DNA of 64,000 nt, from contig NZ_AP024861.1 of assembly GCF_024346755.1 (NCBI RefSeq), positions 2,356,001-2,420,000 on the forward strand. The letters are read 5' to 3'. The notes under the pieces were generated by a model. The model ran no database searches. It saw nothing but the letters and a program-made list of their open reading frames with translations, and was not told the DNA's origin. Positions 33,852 to 42,477 of the stretch are shown one piece after another. A program made the translations under genes and the position numbers. Position 1 is the stretch's first letter. Each line of letters starts with the position of its first letter. Source of the DNA: Vibrio aerogenes. Its GTDB lineage: Bacteria; Pseudomonadota; Gammaproteobacteria; Enterobacterales; Vibrionaceae.

Positions 33852-34751
33852 TTACTGACGTTCCCAAATATAAAAAGTAGCTGGTTCAGGCTCCCAGACT
33901 TTTGCATCTTCAATACCCGGCAGCGTAGACAACGCCTGATATTCGGAGGCCATCGCAACATAATCATCTGTTTCAGCCAGTACGGCTGGCTTACAGGCGA
34001 TAGGATCCCGCATGACGGCAAATCCGTCTTTGGTCCCAATGGTAAACGTAAAAAATCCGTCGAGATCTTCCAGTGCATTTTCCAGAGCCTGCCGGAGCGT
34101 CTCTCCCTGATTTAATCTCCAGGTCAGATATCCGGCCGCGACTTCTGAATCGTTTTCTGTTTCAAACTCAATCCCTTCGCGTCTGAGCTTGTCACGCAGG
34201 CGATTATGATTCGACAATGATCCATTATGAACCAGACACAGATCGGAACCGGTAGAAAACGGATGACTGCCTTCCATCGTCACCGCTGATTCTGTCGCCA
34301 TACGCGTGTGGCCAATAATGTGCGACCCTTTCATTGCACTGAGCCGGAATTTACTGGCAATATTTTCAGGAAGGCCAACTTCTTTCAGAATTTCAATCGA
34401 AGCACCCGCACTTAACACCAGCATTTCAGGCGCATGCGCTGCCAGCCACTGGCGTACCGTCGTTTCATCGTGCTGAACTTTTAAAACGCCAACATTGGCA
34501 TTACTTAAACATGAAGCTTCACATCCTAATGATGACGAAAGCTTATCCGTCAATGCCGCCCAGTCACAGCTTTCCCCGGCACAGCGAATTGTCAGCTTCA
34601 CCCAGTCACTGTCGACATTGTCCCCGTAAATGGCGAAACCCGCACTGTCCGGCCCACGGTCAGTCATGGCAATCAGCATGGGTTCAAATAAAGCGCCTAA
34701 TTGCTTTTCATATTTATTATTTTTCAGGTAAAGACCTACAATCCCGCACAT
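33852..34751 (-). CDS. mgsA: N-methylglutamate synthase, class II glutamine-amidotransferase subunit
   Basis: A 299-residue Ntn-hydrolase amidotransferase. I chose the ATG at 34751 because it makes Cys the second residue (MCGIVGLY), the required nucleophile after Met removal; an ATG six bases upstream would bury it. AGAGG lies 8 bases before. Further marks are IIGHTRMATESAVTMEGSHP with the substrate Arg and CLVHNGSLSNHNRLRDKL. It would hydrolyse gamma-glutamylmethylamide to glutamate and methylamine, passing methylamine to the synthase core. It lies 52 bases after gmaS. PurF-like and GlxB proteins are the relatives that could be confused with it. Confidence 0.87.
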   Translation of the reverse strand: MCGIVGLYLKNNKYEKQLGALFEPMLIAMTDRGPDSAGFAIYGDNVDSDWVKLTIRCAGESCDWAALTDKLSSSLGCEASCLSNANVGVLKVQHDETTVRQWLAAHAPEMLVLSAGASIEILKEVGLPENIASKFRLSAMKGSHIIGHTRMATESAVTMEGSHPFSTGSDLCLVHNGSLSNHNRLRDKLRREGIEFETENDSEVAAGYLTWRLNQGETLRQALENALEDLDGFFTFTIGTKDGFAVMRDPIACKPAVLAETDDYVAMASEYQALSTLPGIEDAKVWEPEPATFYIWERQ

Positions 34752-34803
34752 AATCAATGCCTCTCAGAGATTTAAATACATGTGAATATTCATTTTCACA
34801 ACG

Positions 34804-36138
34804 TTAGAAAAATTCGGCGTATTGACGCACTTCCCATTCGGATACGTGCCGGGAGTAATCAATCCACTCCTTGCGTTTGATCTGGATGAATTCAGCGACA
34901 ATATCCTGACCCATGGCTTCAACAAAAACAGCGTCTTTCTCGAGCTCATCTAAGGCTTCGCCCAGATTTTGCGGAAGCACGGAAATATTCTTCTCAGCGA
35001 TCTCTTCCGGGCTGAGATCATATAAATTGATATTCATTGGCTCGCCGGGATCAAGCTGACGTTCAACACCATCAAGACCTGCTGCAATCAGCGCCGCATG
35101 AACTAAATACGGATTACAACCAGAATCGGGTAAGCGGAACTCAAGACGTCCGTATGGAATACGCAACAAAGCAGAGCGGTTATTATCGCCAAAACATTCG
35201 TACGCCGGTGCCCAGGTCGCACCGGAATCACTGCCGCCCACAACCAGGCGTTTGTATGAGTTCACGGTCGGTGCAGAAAATGCGCAAATCGCTTTCGCAT
35301 GGGCGAGAATACCTGCGATAAAGTGATAGGCAGTCTGAGACAACCCCATCCCATTCTCATCGCTGTCATCATGGAAAATATTCTTCCCATCGCTGTCTGT
35401 CACAGACAGATGGAAATGCATGCCGTTTCCGGTTTTATCAGGCGATGGCTTCGGCATAAATGAGCACACAATGCCCATGTCATTCGCGATTTCACCTGCC
35501 GCCATGCGCACAAACGTGAAACGATCCGCTGACTCAAGTGCATCGCCATAGGTATAGTTGATTTCGAACTGGCCGTTCGCGTCTTCATGATCGATTTGAT
35601 AAACGTCAAACCCTACCTCGGTCAACGATTCGGTTAAACGCTCCAGAAAGGTTCTCGAACGGGACAACCCCTTGTAGTCATAACAGGGCTTCGCCAAATT
35701 ATCAGACGTATCGACCGGTAGCATGGCGCCATCGTCACCTTTCTTAAACAGGTAAAATTCCGGTTCCAGTCCGGTATTGAGTGTCCATCCCCGCTTGCCA
35801 AGCTTCGCCAGCTGTTGTTTTAATACCACCCGCGAACAGTATGGATGCGGCTCATTATTCACATAGCCGTCACACACCAGTCTGGCGTATCCGGGTTGCC
35901 AGGGTACAACACTTAACGTCGACACATCACCACGGGCCATAAAATCGGGCCCGTGTGGCTCCATTGCCAGACCACTGACCGCAAACCCCGCAAAACCCGC
36001 CCCTTTTTCAATCACATCGAAAATGTTTTTCGCCGGTACCGATTTCGTTTTTGCAACACCGTGAATATCGACGAATTGAGCAAGAACGTACTTAATATCA
36101 TTTTCTTCGAGAAAACTGTTTACCTTTTCGGTATGCAT
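34804..36138 (-). CDS. gmaS: Gamma-glutamylmethylamide synthetase (glutamine-synthetase-like)
   Basis: A 444-residue ATP-dependent ligase of the glutamine synthetase superfamily. Core motifs: [15 protein letters not shown] near 113, [20 protein letters not shown] near 182-201, [12 protein letters not shown] near 237 and the C-terminal [19 protein letters not shown]. The start at 36138 follows AAGGAG by 7 bases; the longer frame to 36195 has no site. In the N-methylglutamate pathway GmaS couples methylamine to glutamate. Immediate mgsA-mgsB-mgsC downstream is the standard arrangement for that pathway and is why I prefer GmaS over an ordinary glutamine synthetase or a GlnT. Confidence 0.88.
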   Translation of the reverse strand: MHTEKVNSFLEENDIKYVLAQFVDIHGVAKTKSVPAKNIFDVIEKGAGFAGFAVSGLAMEPHGPDFMARGDVSTLSVVPWQPGYARLVCDGYVNNEPHPYCSRVVLKQQLAKLGKRGWTLNTGLEPEFYLFKKGDDGAMLPVDTSDNLAKPCYDYKGLSRSRTFLERLTESLTEVGFDVYQIDHEDANGQFEINYTYGDALESADRFTFVRMAAGEIANDMGIVCSFMPKPSPDKTGNGMHFHLSVTDSDGKNIFHDDSDENGMGLSQTAYHFIAGILAHAKAICAFSAPTVNSYKRLVVGGSDSGATWAPAYECFGDNNRSALLRIPYGRLEFRLPDSGCNPYLVHAALIAAGLDGVERQLDPGEPMNINLYDLSPEEIAEKNISVLPQNLGEALDELEKDAVFVEAMGQDIVAEFIQIKRKEWIDYSRHVSEWEVRQYAEFF

Positions 36139-36291
36139 CGTATAACTCCTTCTGAATCTTGTTGAGCTGACATCCTTTTCTCTTGACGCTTTCAACAGGC
36201 AAAGACATGTTAAGAAAGCAATTTTATATTTCCTTGTGGGAATTTTTATTTATTATCAGGAAAGCAAAAAACCTGCCAATAAGATTCTCAT

Positions 36292-36310
36292 CAGGAAATA
36301 AATTTTCCTG
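36292..36310. promoter_or_regulatory. Candidate operator between gmaS and the XRE-cupin regulator
   Basis: A perfect inverted repeat CAGGAAA-TAAAT-TTTCCTG lies in the 258-bp divergent gap; a related TTCC-N5-GGAA occurs about 65 bases further toward gmaS, and another ATCAGGAAA at 36255-36263. Repeated CAGGAAA words suggest several binding sites for the neighbouring regulator. Confidence 0.5.
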
Positions 36311-36396
36311 TCAGTGCAAGTTATTGATCTGTTCGGGGTTAACAGATGAAAAAGGCATGCTATCATTACGCCAGTTATCCTGATTTGAGACTTGAC

Positions 36397-37059
36397 ATGA
36401 ATAAAGACGCACCATCCAGGCACATACATGCACTAAATGAGGGCGAAATCAGCTCACAAAAACGCTCAACGCCAAGATTGAAACTGGAGGATTACATTGC
36501 GATGCAGGTTAAAAGAAAACGCATTGCACAAGATCTGAAAATCGCGGACGTTGCCAGAATAGCGAAACTCAGTCAGGGCATGGTGAGCAAAATAGAGAAT
36601 GCTCAGGTCTCGACCAGCCTGGATACATTAAGCCGGCTTTGCGACGCAATTGGCTTATCGATATCTCAGCTCTTCGCCGACTACGACCGCCCCGAAGGCA
36701 GCGCACAATTGACCAAAGCTGGTCAGGGCATGGAAGTTGTCAGAAGAGGCACGGAGAAAGGCCACACTTACCAGCTCCTCAGTTACAGCCGGGGTAAAAA
36801 GCAATACTATGAACCATTTTTAATTACAATGGACGATGAAAGTGAAGTCTTTCCGACTTTCTCTCACAGTGGACAGGAATTTATCTACTTGCTCGAAGGC
36901 AATATTCTGTACAGGCATGGTAATCAGCTTTATCCGATGAAACCCGGCGATTCCCTTTCATTCGACTCATCCATCCCCCACGGGCCGGAAGAGTTGCAAA
37001 AAGTGCCGATTAAACTGCTTTCGTTCATTATTCATGATGATTTACCCACCGAGCTGTAA
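36397..37059 (+). CDS. XRE-family regulator with cupin sensor domain
   Basis: A 220-residue regulator. An N-terminal XRE helix-turn-helix (VKRKRIAQDLKIADVARIAK, then LSQGMVSKIENAQVSTSLDT) precedes a C-terminal cupin (FSHSGQEFIYLLEGNILYRH, YPMKPGDSLSFDSSIPHGPE) with the His/Glu-type metal or ligand site. Such proteins control amine, sulfonate and polyamine use. It is divergent from gmaS and probably controls the gmaS-mgs operon. The ATG at 36397 is chosen because the longer frame to 36346 adds an unrelated basic stretch; no strong ribosome binding site helps. Confidence 0.88.
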   Translation: MNKDAPSRHIHALNEGEISSQKRSTPRLKLEDYIAMQVKRKRIAQDLKIADVARIAKLSQGMVSKIENAQVSTSLDTLSRLCDAIGLSISQLFADYDRPEGSAQLTKAGQGMEVVRRGTEKGHTYQLLSYSRGKKQYYEPFLITMDDESEVFPTFSHSGQEFIYLLEGNILYRHGNQLYPMKPGDSLSFDSSIPHGPEELQKVPIKLLSFIIHDDLPTEL

Positions 37060-37061
37060 AG

Positions 37062-37090
37062 ATCACGGGTTCGCCGGCGAACCCGGTGAT
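37062..37090. terminator. Hairpin after the XRE-cupin gene
   Basis: A perfect 9-bp stem without loop bases (GGGTTCGCC / GGCGAACCC), extended by ATCAC/GGTGAT, lies directly after the stop. It has no T run and may end both convergent transcripts. Confidence 0.6.
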
Positions 37091-37148
37091 AAACCAGATC
37101 AGGCGGCCATGACCTCACCACCACTAACCGGAGATTCAGCCCCTGATA

Positions 37149-37592
37149 TCACTGATTCTCACGGGGATGATTGATGATTTGATCTTCCCAGTCCACCACA
37201 TCAATCTCATACACGACTTTACCGCGCACACTTTCACCGGCGGCGTGCATGGCGGATTTGGATCCGGTGATCAGCGGGTGCCAGGCCGGTAACGGCTGCC
37301 CGGCGGCAAGTAAACGGTAGGCACAGGTGTCCGGCAGCCAGTGAAATTCCTCGATTTTATCGCGGGTCAGTTTCAGGCACTCTTCACCGGATTCAAACCG
37401 GTTCGGATAATCTTTACAGGCACAGGTTTTACTGTTCAGCAAACTACAGGCAACATTGGTGTAATAGACTTCGTCCGTCTCTTCATCCATCAGCTTATGC
37501 AGGCAACACTTGCCACAACCATCGCACAGAGATTCCCACTCCTGCTCACTCATTTGTGCCAGTGTTTTGGTTTGCCAGAAGGGTGCTGTCAT
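37149..37592 (-). CDS. ycgN: UPF0260 family protein YcgN
   Basis: A 147-residue protein of the YkgJ/YcgN cysteine-cluster family. Conserved Cys occur as [12 protein letters not shown] near 23-34, [16 protein letters not shown] near 48-63 and ECLKL, with DTCAYR and [10 protein letters not shown] further on. The eight Cys probably bind an Fe-S cluster or zinc. The function of the family is unknown. It is a common single-copy gene in gammaproteobacteria. Confidence 0.92.
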   Translation of the reverse strand: MTAPFWQTKTLAQMSEQEWESLCDGCGKCCLHKLMDEETDEVYYTNVACSLLNSKTCACKDYPNRFESGEECLKLTRDKIEEFHWLPDTCAYRLLAAGQPLPAWHPLITGSKSAMHAAGESVRGKVVYEIDVVDWEDQIINHPRENQ

Positions 37593-37681
37593 GATGTTTT
37601 TACCTTGGTTGCTCGGCTGAAATCGGGGTACCGGGGAAGTTCCGGTTCCGCTTTATACCTGTCCGGCAAGCAGAATTCAAG

Positions 37682-38029
37682 CTACAAATCATTCGCTTCA
37701 ACCCAAGACTTCAACGCTTCAAGAAAATCCAGAGCTGTCCGGCCAAACGGTGTCAACGCATAAGAAACCGCAATGGGCCGGTCATTGATCACGGTACGAA
37801 TCACCAGATTCTGCGCTTCCATCTCTTTCAAACGCTGATCGATCATCTTTTTACTGGCTCCGTCAATCTTGCGGCACAAAGCATTAAAACGCATCGGTCC
37901 GTCCTGAAGGTGCCACATAATCGTCCCTTTCCACTTACTGCCCAGCAGCCGCATTCCCCGCTCAATCGAACAGGGTGAAGGACAACCTGAACCGGGATGT
38001 CGCTCAGTTTTCATTTGCATATGCTCCAT
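37682..38029 (-). CDS. HxlR-family transcriptional regulator
   Basis: A 115-residue winged-helix regulator. Family marks are CPSPCSIERGMRLLGSKWKG with the conserved N-terminal Cys, IMWHLQDGPMRFNALCRKI, KKMIDQRLKEMEAQNLV and VSYALTPFGRTALDFLEAL. Redox- or electrophile-sensing by the Cys is known for relatives. Several starts are possible (38029, 38020, 38014); the frame to 38185 overlaps the divergent gene and is too long. It is divergent from a nitroreductase-type gene, the usual HxlR target. Confidence 0.9.
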   Translation of the reverse strand: MEHMQMKTERHPGSGCPSPCSIERGMRLLGSKWKGTIMWHLQDGPMRFNALCRKIDGASKKMIDQRLKEMEAQNLVIRTVINDRPIAVSYALTPFGRTALDFLEALKSWVEANDL

Positions 38030-38176
38030 AGAAACAAGGTTACTAAAAGTATACTGGTTGACTTTTGTTCCCTGAGAATACATAAATATCCCCGGACTTT
38101 GCAACCCAGACTTTGTAAGTCGGTGTAAAAGACCACATCGAACGAAAAGAAAACGCAAAAAAACAGAGAGAACACG

Positions 38177-38833
38177 ATGACACATGCCATTATTGAAGAT
38201 TTAACCCAACGCTACACTGCCAAAAAATACAACCCATCGAAAAAAGTTTCCCCCGAAGATCTGGCTGTTCTTCTTGAAGCACTGCGCCTGTCTGCTTCCT
38301 CGATCAATTCTCAGCCCTGGAAATTTATCGTGATTGAATCTGACGAAGCAAAACAAAGAATGCATGATTCTTTTGCTGAGAAATTCCAGTTTAATCAGCC
38401 TCATATAAAAGCCTGCTCCCACATTATCCTGTTTGCCAATAAAATTTGTTACACCAAACAAGATTATGATGTCGTCATTAATCAAAGTATCGCAGATAAC
38501 CGGATGTCACCGGAAAACCGGGCGATGGCTGCCGGTGCTTATAGTTTTGTGGAAAGCAGTCAGGATGCGCAGGGAAATCATACGGAGTGGACCCGCGCCC
38601 AGACCTATATCGCACTGGGCAATGCGCTGCACACCCTCGCCCGTTTGAAAATTGATTCCACCACCATGGAAGGTATTGACAATAAATTACTGAAAGAGAT
38701 TTTTGCCCAAGAGCTGGACGGATATGAGTGCCATGTTGCGCTGGCAATTGGTTATCACGATGACAAAGATGATTACAACTTCGGCCAGCCCAAATCACGT
38801 CTTGCGAAGGAACAGGTCATCCATGTGATTTAG
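38177..38833 (+). CDS. NAD(P)H-dependent nitroreductase-family oxidoreductase
   Basis: A 218-residue FMN enzyme of the NfsB type. The N-terminal FMN motif is degenerate but visible (LTQRYTAKKYNPSKKV), followed by RLSASSINSQPWKFIVIESD near 38-57 and ARTQ-type segment TRAQTYIALGNALHTLARLK near 141. C-terminal AIGYHDDKDDYN and KSRLAKEQVI fit. It reduces quinones, nitroaromatics or enals with NAD(P)H. It is divergent from HxlR, which probably induces it under electrophile stress. A terminator follows 15 bases after the stop. Confidence 0.9.
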   Translation: MTHAIIEDLTQRYTAKKYNPSKKVSPEDLAVLLEALRLSASSINSQPWKFIVIESDEAKQRMHDSFAEKFQFNQPHIKACSHIILFANKICYTKQDYDVVINQSIADNRMSPENRAMAAGAYSFVESSQDAQGNHTEWTRAQTYIALGNALHTLARLKIDSTTMEGIDNKLLKEIFAQELDGYECHVALAIGYHDDKDDYNFGQPKSRLAKEQVIHVI

Positions 38834-38848
38834 TTCCGCAATCTGCTG

Positions 38849-38879
38849 ACGGTTTTCCCCGGGCAGGAAAACCGTTTTT
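38849..38879 (+). terminator. Terminator of the nitroreductase gene
   Basis: A perfect 10-bp stem (ACGGTTTTCC / GGAAAACCGT) with a 7-base loop is followed by TTTT. Confidence 0.88.
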
Positions 38880-38963
38880 CCCCACCAACCTCAATTTCTG
38901 CTAAAATCTGCCGTTTTCATCTCATCAGCATCATTCACCAAGCGTGATTTAATGGAGCCCTTT

Positions 38964-39212
38964 ATGGAATGCCGCACCGGCTGTGGTGCCTGCTGTATTG
39001 CACCGAGTATTTCATCATTTATTCCCGGCATGCCCGATGGAAAACCTGCTGGTGTACGCTGTATTCAGCTCAATGACAATAATCTGTGCAAGCTGTTCGG
39101 CAAACCAGAGCGGCCAAAGGTCTGCCTGAGTTTTCAGCCCTGCCCGGATGTGTGCGGTGCCACCAATCAAAAAGCGATGGAAAATTTAATCACGCTGGAG
39201 CAGTTAACCTGA
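38964..39212 (+). CDS. YkgJ-family cysteine cluster protein
   Basis: An 82-residue protein with the YkgJ pattern: [20 protein letters not shown] at the start, [17 protein letters not shown] and [14 protein letters not shown]. It probably binds a metal or Fe-S cluster; the function is unknown. GGAG lies 6 bases before the ATG at 38964, so this start is preferred over the ATG at 38952. The coding 3' end and stop lie inside the first unit of a tandem repeat. Confidence 0.87.
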   Translation: MECRTGCGACCIAPSISSFIPGMPDGKPAGVRCIQLNDNNLCKLFGKPERPKVCLSFQPCPDVCGATNQKAMENLITLEQLT

Positions 39213-39267
39213 AAAAACTGTTGACCTGAAAGACTGTTGACCTGAAAAACAATTAATCCGAAAAAAC
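39203..39267. repeat. Tandem repeat of four 16-17-base units
   Basis: The first unit (GTTAACCTGAAAAAACT) contains the ykgJ stop codon. Two near-identical 16-base units GTTGACCTGAAAGACT and GTTGACCTGAAAAACA follow, then a more diverged ATTAATCCGAAAAAAC. The stretch looks like slippage duplication of the gene end. Confidence 0.85.
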
Positions 39268-39283
39268 ATCAGGCCAACAAAAA

Positions 39284-39850
39284 CTACCGCACCGGCGCAG
39301 AAGCGTCCACCTCAGTAAGCGATAAATCATCCAGCCACTGCTGTGCTGCGGCCGGGCTGGTCAGGCGGATAAAGTGAAGATGAGCTTACTGCGGATCTGC
39401 GATCATCTTTTCATATTTCAGACGGTTTCTCCGGTAGGTTTTCAACGTCCAGAGGATGATGGAGTCTGTGCTGAAGAACGATTTGCGGAAGGTTTCCACA
39501 TTACCGGTACCCGGCCATAATTCTTCTCCGGACAGGCTGCGCCTGAAAGCGCGCCTGACCGCCTGAAAAAGAGTTCTGGAGAAAGAATAATCCAGCCAAA
39601 TCACCGTATCCGTCGTGGCCCATTTAATGGGAATGGTCCGGGTGTAATTGCCGTCCAGTACCCAGGACGTTGTTGCTTCCAGCGCCACCTGTAACTTAGC
39701 GAACAGCTCGTCATCGTCCGGTTCACCCCAATCAGGTTTCCAGTACAGGGCATCCATCTCCAGACAGGGAGAACCCAGTTTTGCCGCCAGTTGCTGACTA
39801 AACGTGGATTTACCACTCCCGCTGGTCCCGACAACATTGACCCGATTCAT
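39284..39850 (-). pseudogene. P-loop (adenylate-kinase-like) ATPase interrupted by one in-frame stop
   Basis: The N-terminal 154 residues form a P-loop kinase-like protein: VVGTSGSGKSTFSQQLAAKL with the Walker A motif, LDGNYTRTIPIKWATTDTVI, SFSRTLFQAVRRAFRRSLSG and the end KYEKMIADPQ. A TAA at 39386-39388 ends it, but the same frame continues for 33 codons (AHLHFIRLTSPAAAQQWLDD, then LSLTEVDASAPVR) to a TAG at 39284. That tail looks like the normal C-terminus of this family, where DPxYxH is expected, so TAA most likely replaced a Tyr codon (TAT or TAC). The truncated protein may still fold; a sequencing error is possible. Confidence 0.75.
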
Positions 39851-39916
39851 GCTGACCTCACCGATTCCCGGACTTGTTCAATAAAAAGTGACATATACCC
39901 TGCTTCGCAGTTAGGT

Positions 39917-41650
39917 TCAGAGTTTAAAACGCCCAACGACAGCCGTCAGCCCCTGAGAGGTATCACTGAGTTGCTGACTGACGTTTTGTGTTTCTGTTGC
40001 ATGACTGTTCAGTTCCCGGACCATCTCCTGAATCGCCACCATATTCCGGCTCACTTCTGCCGCAACATGACTTTGTTCCTGTGCTGAAGTCGCCATCAGA
40101 ATATTCAGGTCATTAATTTCACTGACTGAGTCTGTCACGATATTGAGCGAATCCATGACCTTATTGGTATTTTCGGCGGTATCTTCACAGCGGTGATGGG
40201 TTGATGCCATCTCAGTCACCACACTATCCGCCGTCGCTTTAAGCTTATCCAGCATTTCACTGATTTGCGAAGTACTTTGCTGGGTCCGGCCAGCCAGTGC
40301 CCGCACTTCATCGGCAACCACAGCAAAGCCCCGGCCCTGTTCTCCGGCACGGGCAGCTTCGATCGCTGCATTTAATGCCAGCAGGTTTGTCTGCTCTGCA
40401 ATTTCACCAATCACTTCCAGCACCGACCCAATCTGCTGGGTATCCCGGTTCATGGTATGAATCGTTTCTGACATCGCTGTCACCTGCGTGACCAGCGCAT
40501 TGACACTGGCCACCGCATTAGTCACGGTCTGTTTGGATTCTTCCGCATACTGGTTGGTTTTTTCCGTCAGTGCCGCCGTATCACCAGCACTCTGCTCAAC
40601 AGAGCCGGCAGAAGCACTCAGCTCTTCAATTGCGGTAATGGCCTGCTCAGTCTCAATGGTATGTTGTTCCAGCGTCTGAACATTGGATTCCGCCTGCCGG
40701 GTGAGCTGATGGACAGCGACATCGATCGCTTTCGAAGAATCAGACACTTCACCAAACATCGACTGCAGCTTTTCAATAAACAGATTGATAGAATGAGAAA
40801 TCCGGCCAATTTCATCTTTGTTTTCAACGGCCAGCCGCTGAGATAAATCTCCGCTGCCCTGAGAGAGATTATGGACCAGAGACCCGAGACGCAGTAACGG
40901 CCGGAAAGCAACATGAAGGAAAAGAATACTCAGCCCAATCACCAGCACAGCACAAATCAGCAATCCCAGTGTAATCTTGTTGTTCAGCACATTGGTGTTT
41001 TGCTGAATCTTATCCTGATCGATATATCCGGTCAGCTGCCATGTTTGCCCGGCAAAGCTGACTTCCCCTTGAACCGGCTGTAAATGATGCCCTGATTTAT
41101 CTGAGAAGATCTCGGTATTGCCAACCTTCAGCTCCGTATAGCTGCCTTCGATTGTATAGGTTTGAATGATATCCGCCAGATAGCTTAAATCGAGTACAAA
41201 AAAGTCAACACTATCATCAATATGGCGGACAGAAAACGTCAGCGTGTGTTTTCCGCTCTTTTCAGTCACCGGACTGATGACCAACCCTTGCGGATGATTT
41301 TCAGCCTGCTGAATATAAGGCGCTGCATCGGCTTCATCCATAGCGCCATCACCATTAAAAGCATATCCGTTCAATACTTTAACGACTTCAGAAAAACCCG
41401 ATTTTTCCTGAGCATCGGCAATATCCATCATGCTGAAATTCAGGTTATTGACCAGCGCGACTTTCCCGTTCAGATCCGTGGTCAGCTTTTTTTGCAATAG
41501 CTGGACGTTATGTCTGATAGATTGAGAATCAGCCTGAGAGATATACTGGCTGATAAAATAGTTCACACTAAAATATGAAACAAGAATGGTCGTAAAGATG
41601 GCTGCGATAATTAACACGACCACCTTTTTCTTAAAGGACAGATTGAACAT
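39917..41650 (-). CDS. Methyl-accepting chemotaxis protein with Cache-type sensor
   Basis: A 577-residue chemoreceptor. TM1 is at about residues 9-33, a periplasmic sensor of roughly 190 residues follows, with a Cache-like pattern ([41 protein letters not shown]), then TM2 at about 227-250, HAMP ([14 protein letters not shown]) and the signalling domain with [20 protein letters not shown] near 405. Cache domains bind amino acids, amines or organic acids. No CheB/CheR tether pentapeptide is visible at the C-terminus. The gene stands alone; the ligand is unknown. Confidence 0.92.
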   Translation of the reverse strand: MFNLSFKKKVVVLIIAAIFTTILVSYFSVNYFISQYISQADSQSIRHNVQLLQKKLTTDLNGKVALVNNLNFSMMDIADAQEKSGFSEVVKVLNGYAFNGDGAMDEADAAPYIQQAENHPQGLVISPVTEKSGKHTLTFSVRHIDDSVDFFVLDLSYLADIIQTYTIEGSYTELKVGNTEIFSDKSGHHLQPVQGEVSFAGQTWQLTGYIDQDKIQQNTNVLNNKITLGLLICAVLVIGLSILFLHVAFRPLLRLGSLVHNLSQGSGDLSQRLAVENKDEIGRISHSINLFIEKLQSMFGEVSDSSKAIDVAVHQLTRQAESNVQTLEQHTIETEQAITAIEELSASAGSVEQSAGDTAALTEKTNQYAEESKQTVTNAVASVNALVTQVTAMSETIHTMNRDTQQIGSVLEVIGEIAEQTNLLALNAAIEAARAGEQGRGFAVVADEVRALAGRTQQSTSQISEMLDKLKATADSVVTEMASTHHRCEDTAENTNKVMDSLNIVTDSVSEINDLNILMATSAQEQSHVAAEVSRNMVAIQEMVRELNSHATETQNVSQQLSDTSQGLTAVVGRFKL

Positions 41651-41815
41651 ACACTTTTATATCCCTGAAAGTGAATAATATGTTGCGCTTTAACAACATC
41701 CAAAATAAGAACAGAAGGCCAGAATCAGAATAATCCTGCCTTCAGAGAAAATACCACCCGAAACACCCACTGTGATTGACCAGCGATTAAACTATCATGC
41801 AGATTAAACGATGAT

Positions 41816-42220
41816 TCAGGGGAAACCCGGCATTTTTTTCGCAGAAAGACCATCGAGATGCCAACCGGCCTGCTCAGCACAGAAGATTTGCGCATCGACC
41901 GGCTTTGAAGGTTCTTCGTTTAGACTGCCCGCTGGCACAATCAAACTTTTTCCACTGGAAGAAACATAGGGCAAGGCTGAGCCGCATTCCGTACAAAAAG
42001 CCTTAGAAAAATTGCGTTCGGGATGAGAAAAACATTTGATAAACCCGGTACCACTTTCCCAGACAATATTATCCACAGAGGTAAACAGGTTGGAAGCATG
42101 GGCCGAGCCTGTCATTTGCCTGCACTGTTGGCAATGACAAAAGAAGAAGTGATTAAATTGATCCTTGACTGAAAAGCTGACTTTTCCGCAGCAACATCCA
42201 CCGGTCAGTGTTTTTGTCAT
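41816..42220 (-). CDS. GFA-family zinc protein
   Basis: A 134-residue protein of the GFA (glutathione-dependent formaldehyde-activating/CENP-V) fold. The zinc motifs are visible: GGCCCGKVSF near 7, FCHCQQCRQMTGSAHAS near 27-43 and FCTECGSALPY near 78. Most family members have no proven role in formaldehyde metabolism, so the name should not be read as function. Its presence about 4.7 kb from a C1 catabolic island could be coincidence. Confidence 0.9.
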   Translation of the reverse strand: MTKTLTGGCCCGKVSFSVKDQFNHFFFCHCQQCRQMTGSAHASNLFTSVDNIVWESGTGFIKCFSHPERNFSKAFCTECGSALPYVSSSGKSLIVPAGSLNEEPSKPVDAQIFCAEQAGWHLDGLSAKKMPGFP

Positions 42221-42477
42221 AAGACCTCCGTGTCTTAAATAATACGAAGAATGATAACCGGATCATATTTTTAGAGCAATACCTCTATAGATTCGCAGCA
42301 TTGACGATTGCATCTGCCTGTGTGATATCACCCATCACAATTTCGATATTTTTCATCAACAATATGCTCCGGCTTTATCTCCAGACAACCAGAATCACGC
42401 CTCTTCAGCTTTTCTGGAGATATAATTATGTGTATTCATGCATTGATTTTATATTATTGTGAGGAATCCTTCTGATT

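Noticed and set aside
34804..36138. Ordinary glutamine synthetase
   Set aside because: Possible by fold, but the direct mgsA-mgsB-mgsC neighbours and the methyl-oxidising operon favour gamma-glutamylmethylamide synthetase.
41816..42220. Formaldehyde detoxification gene linked to methyl oxidation
   Set aside because: The GFA name derives from one member; most family proteins have no such role, and the gene is 4.7 kb from the island in a different context.
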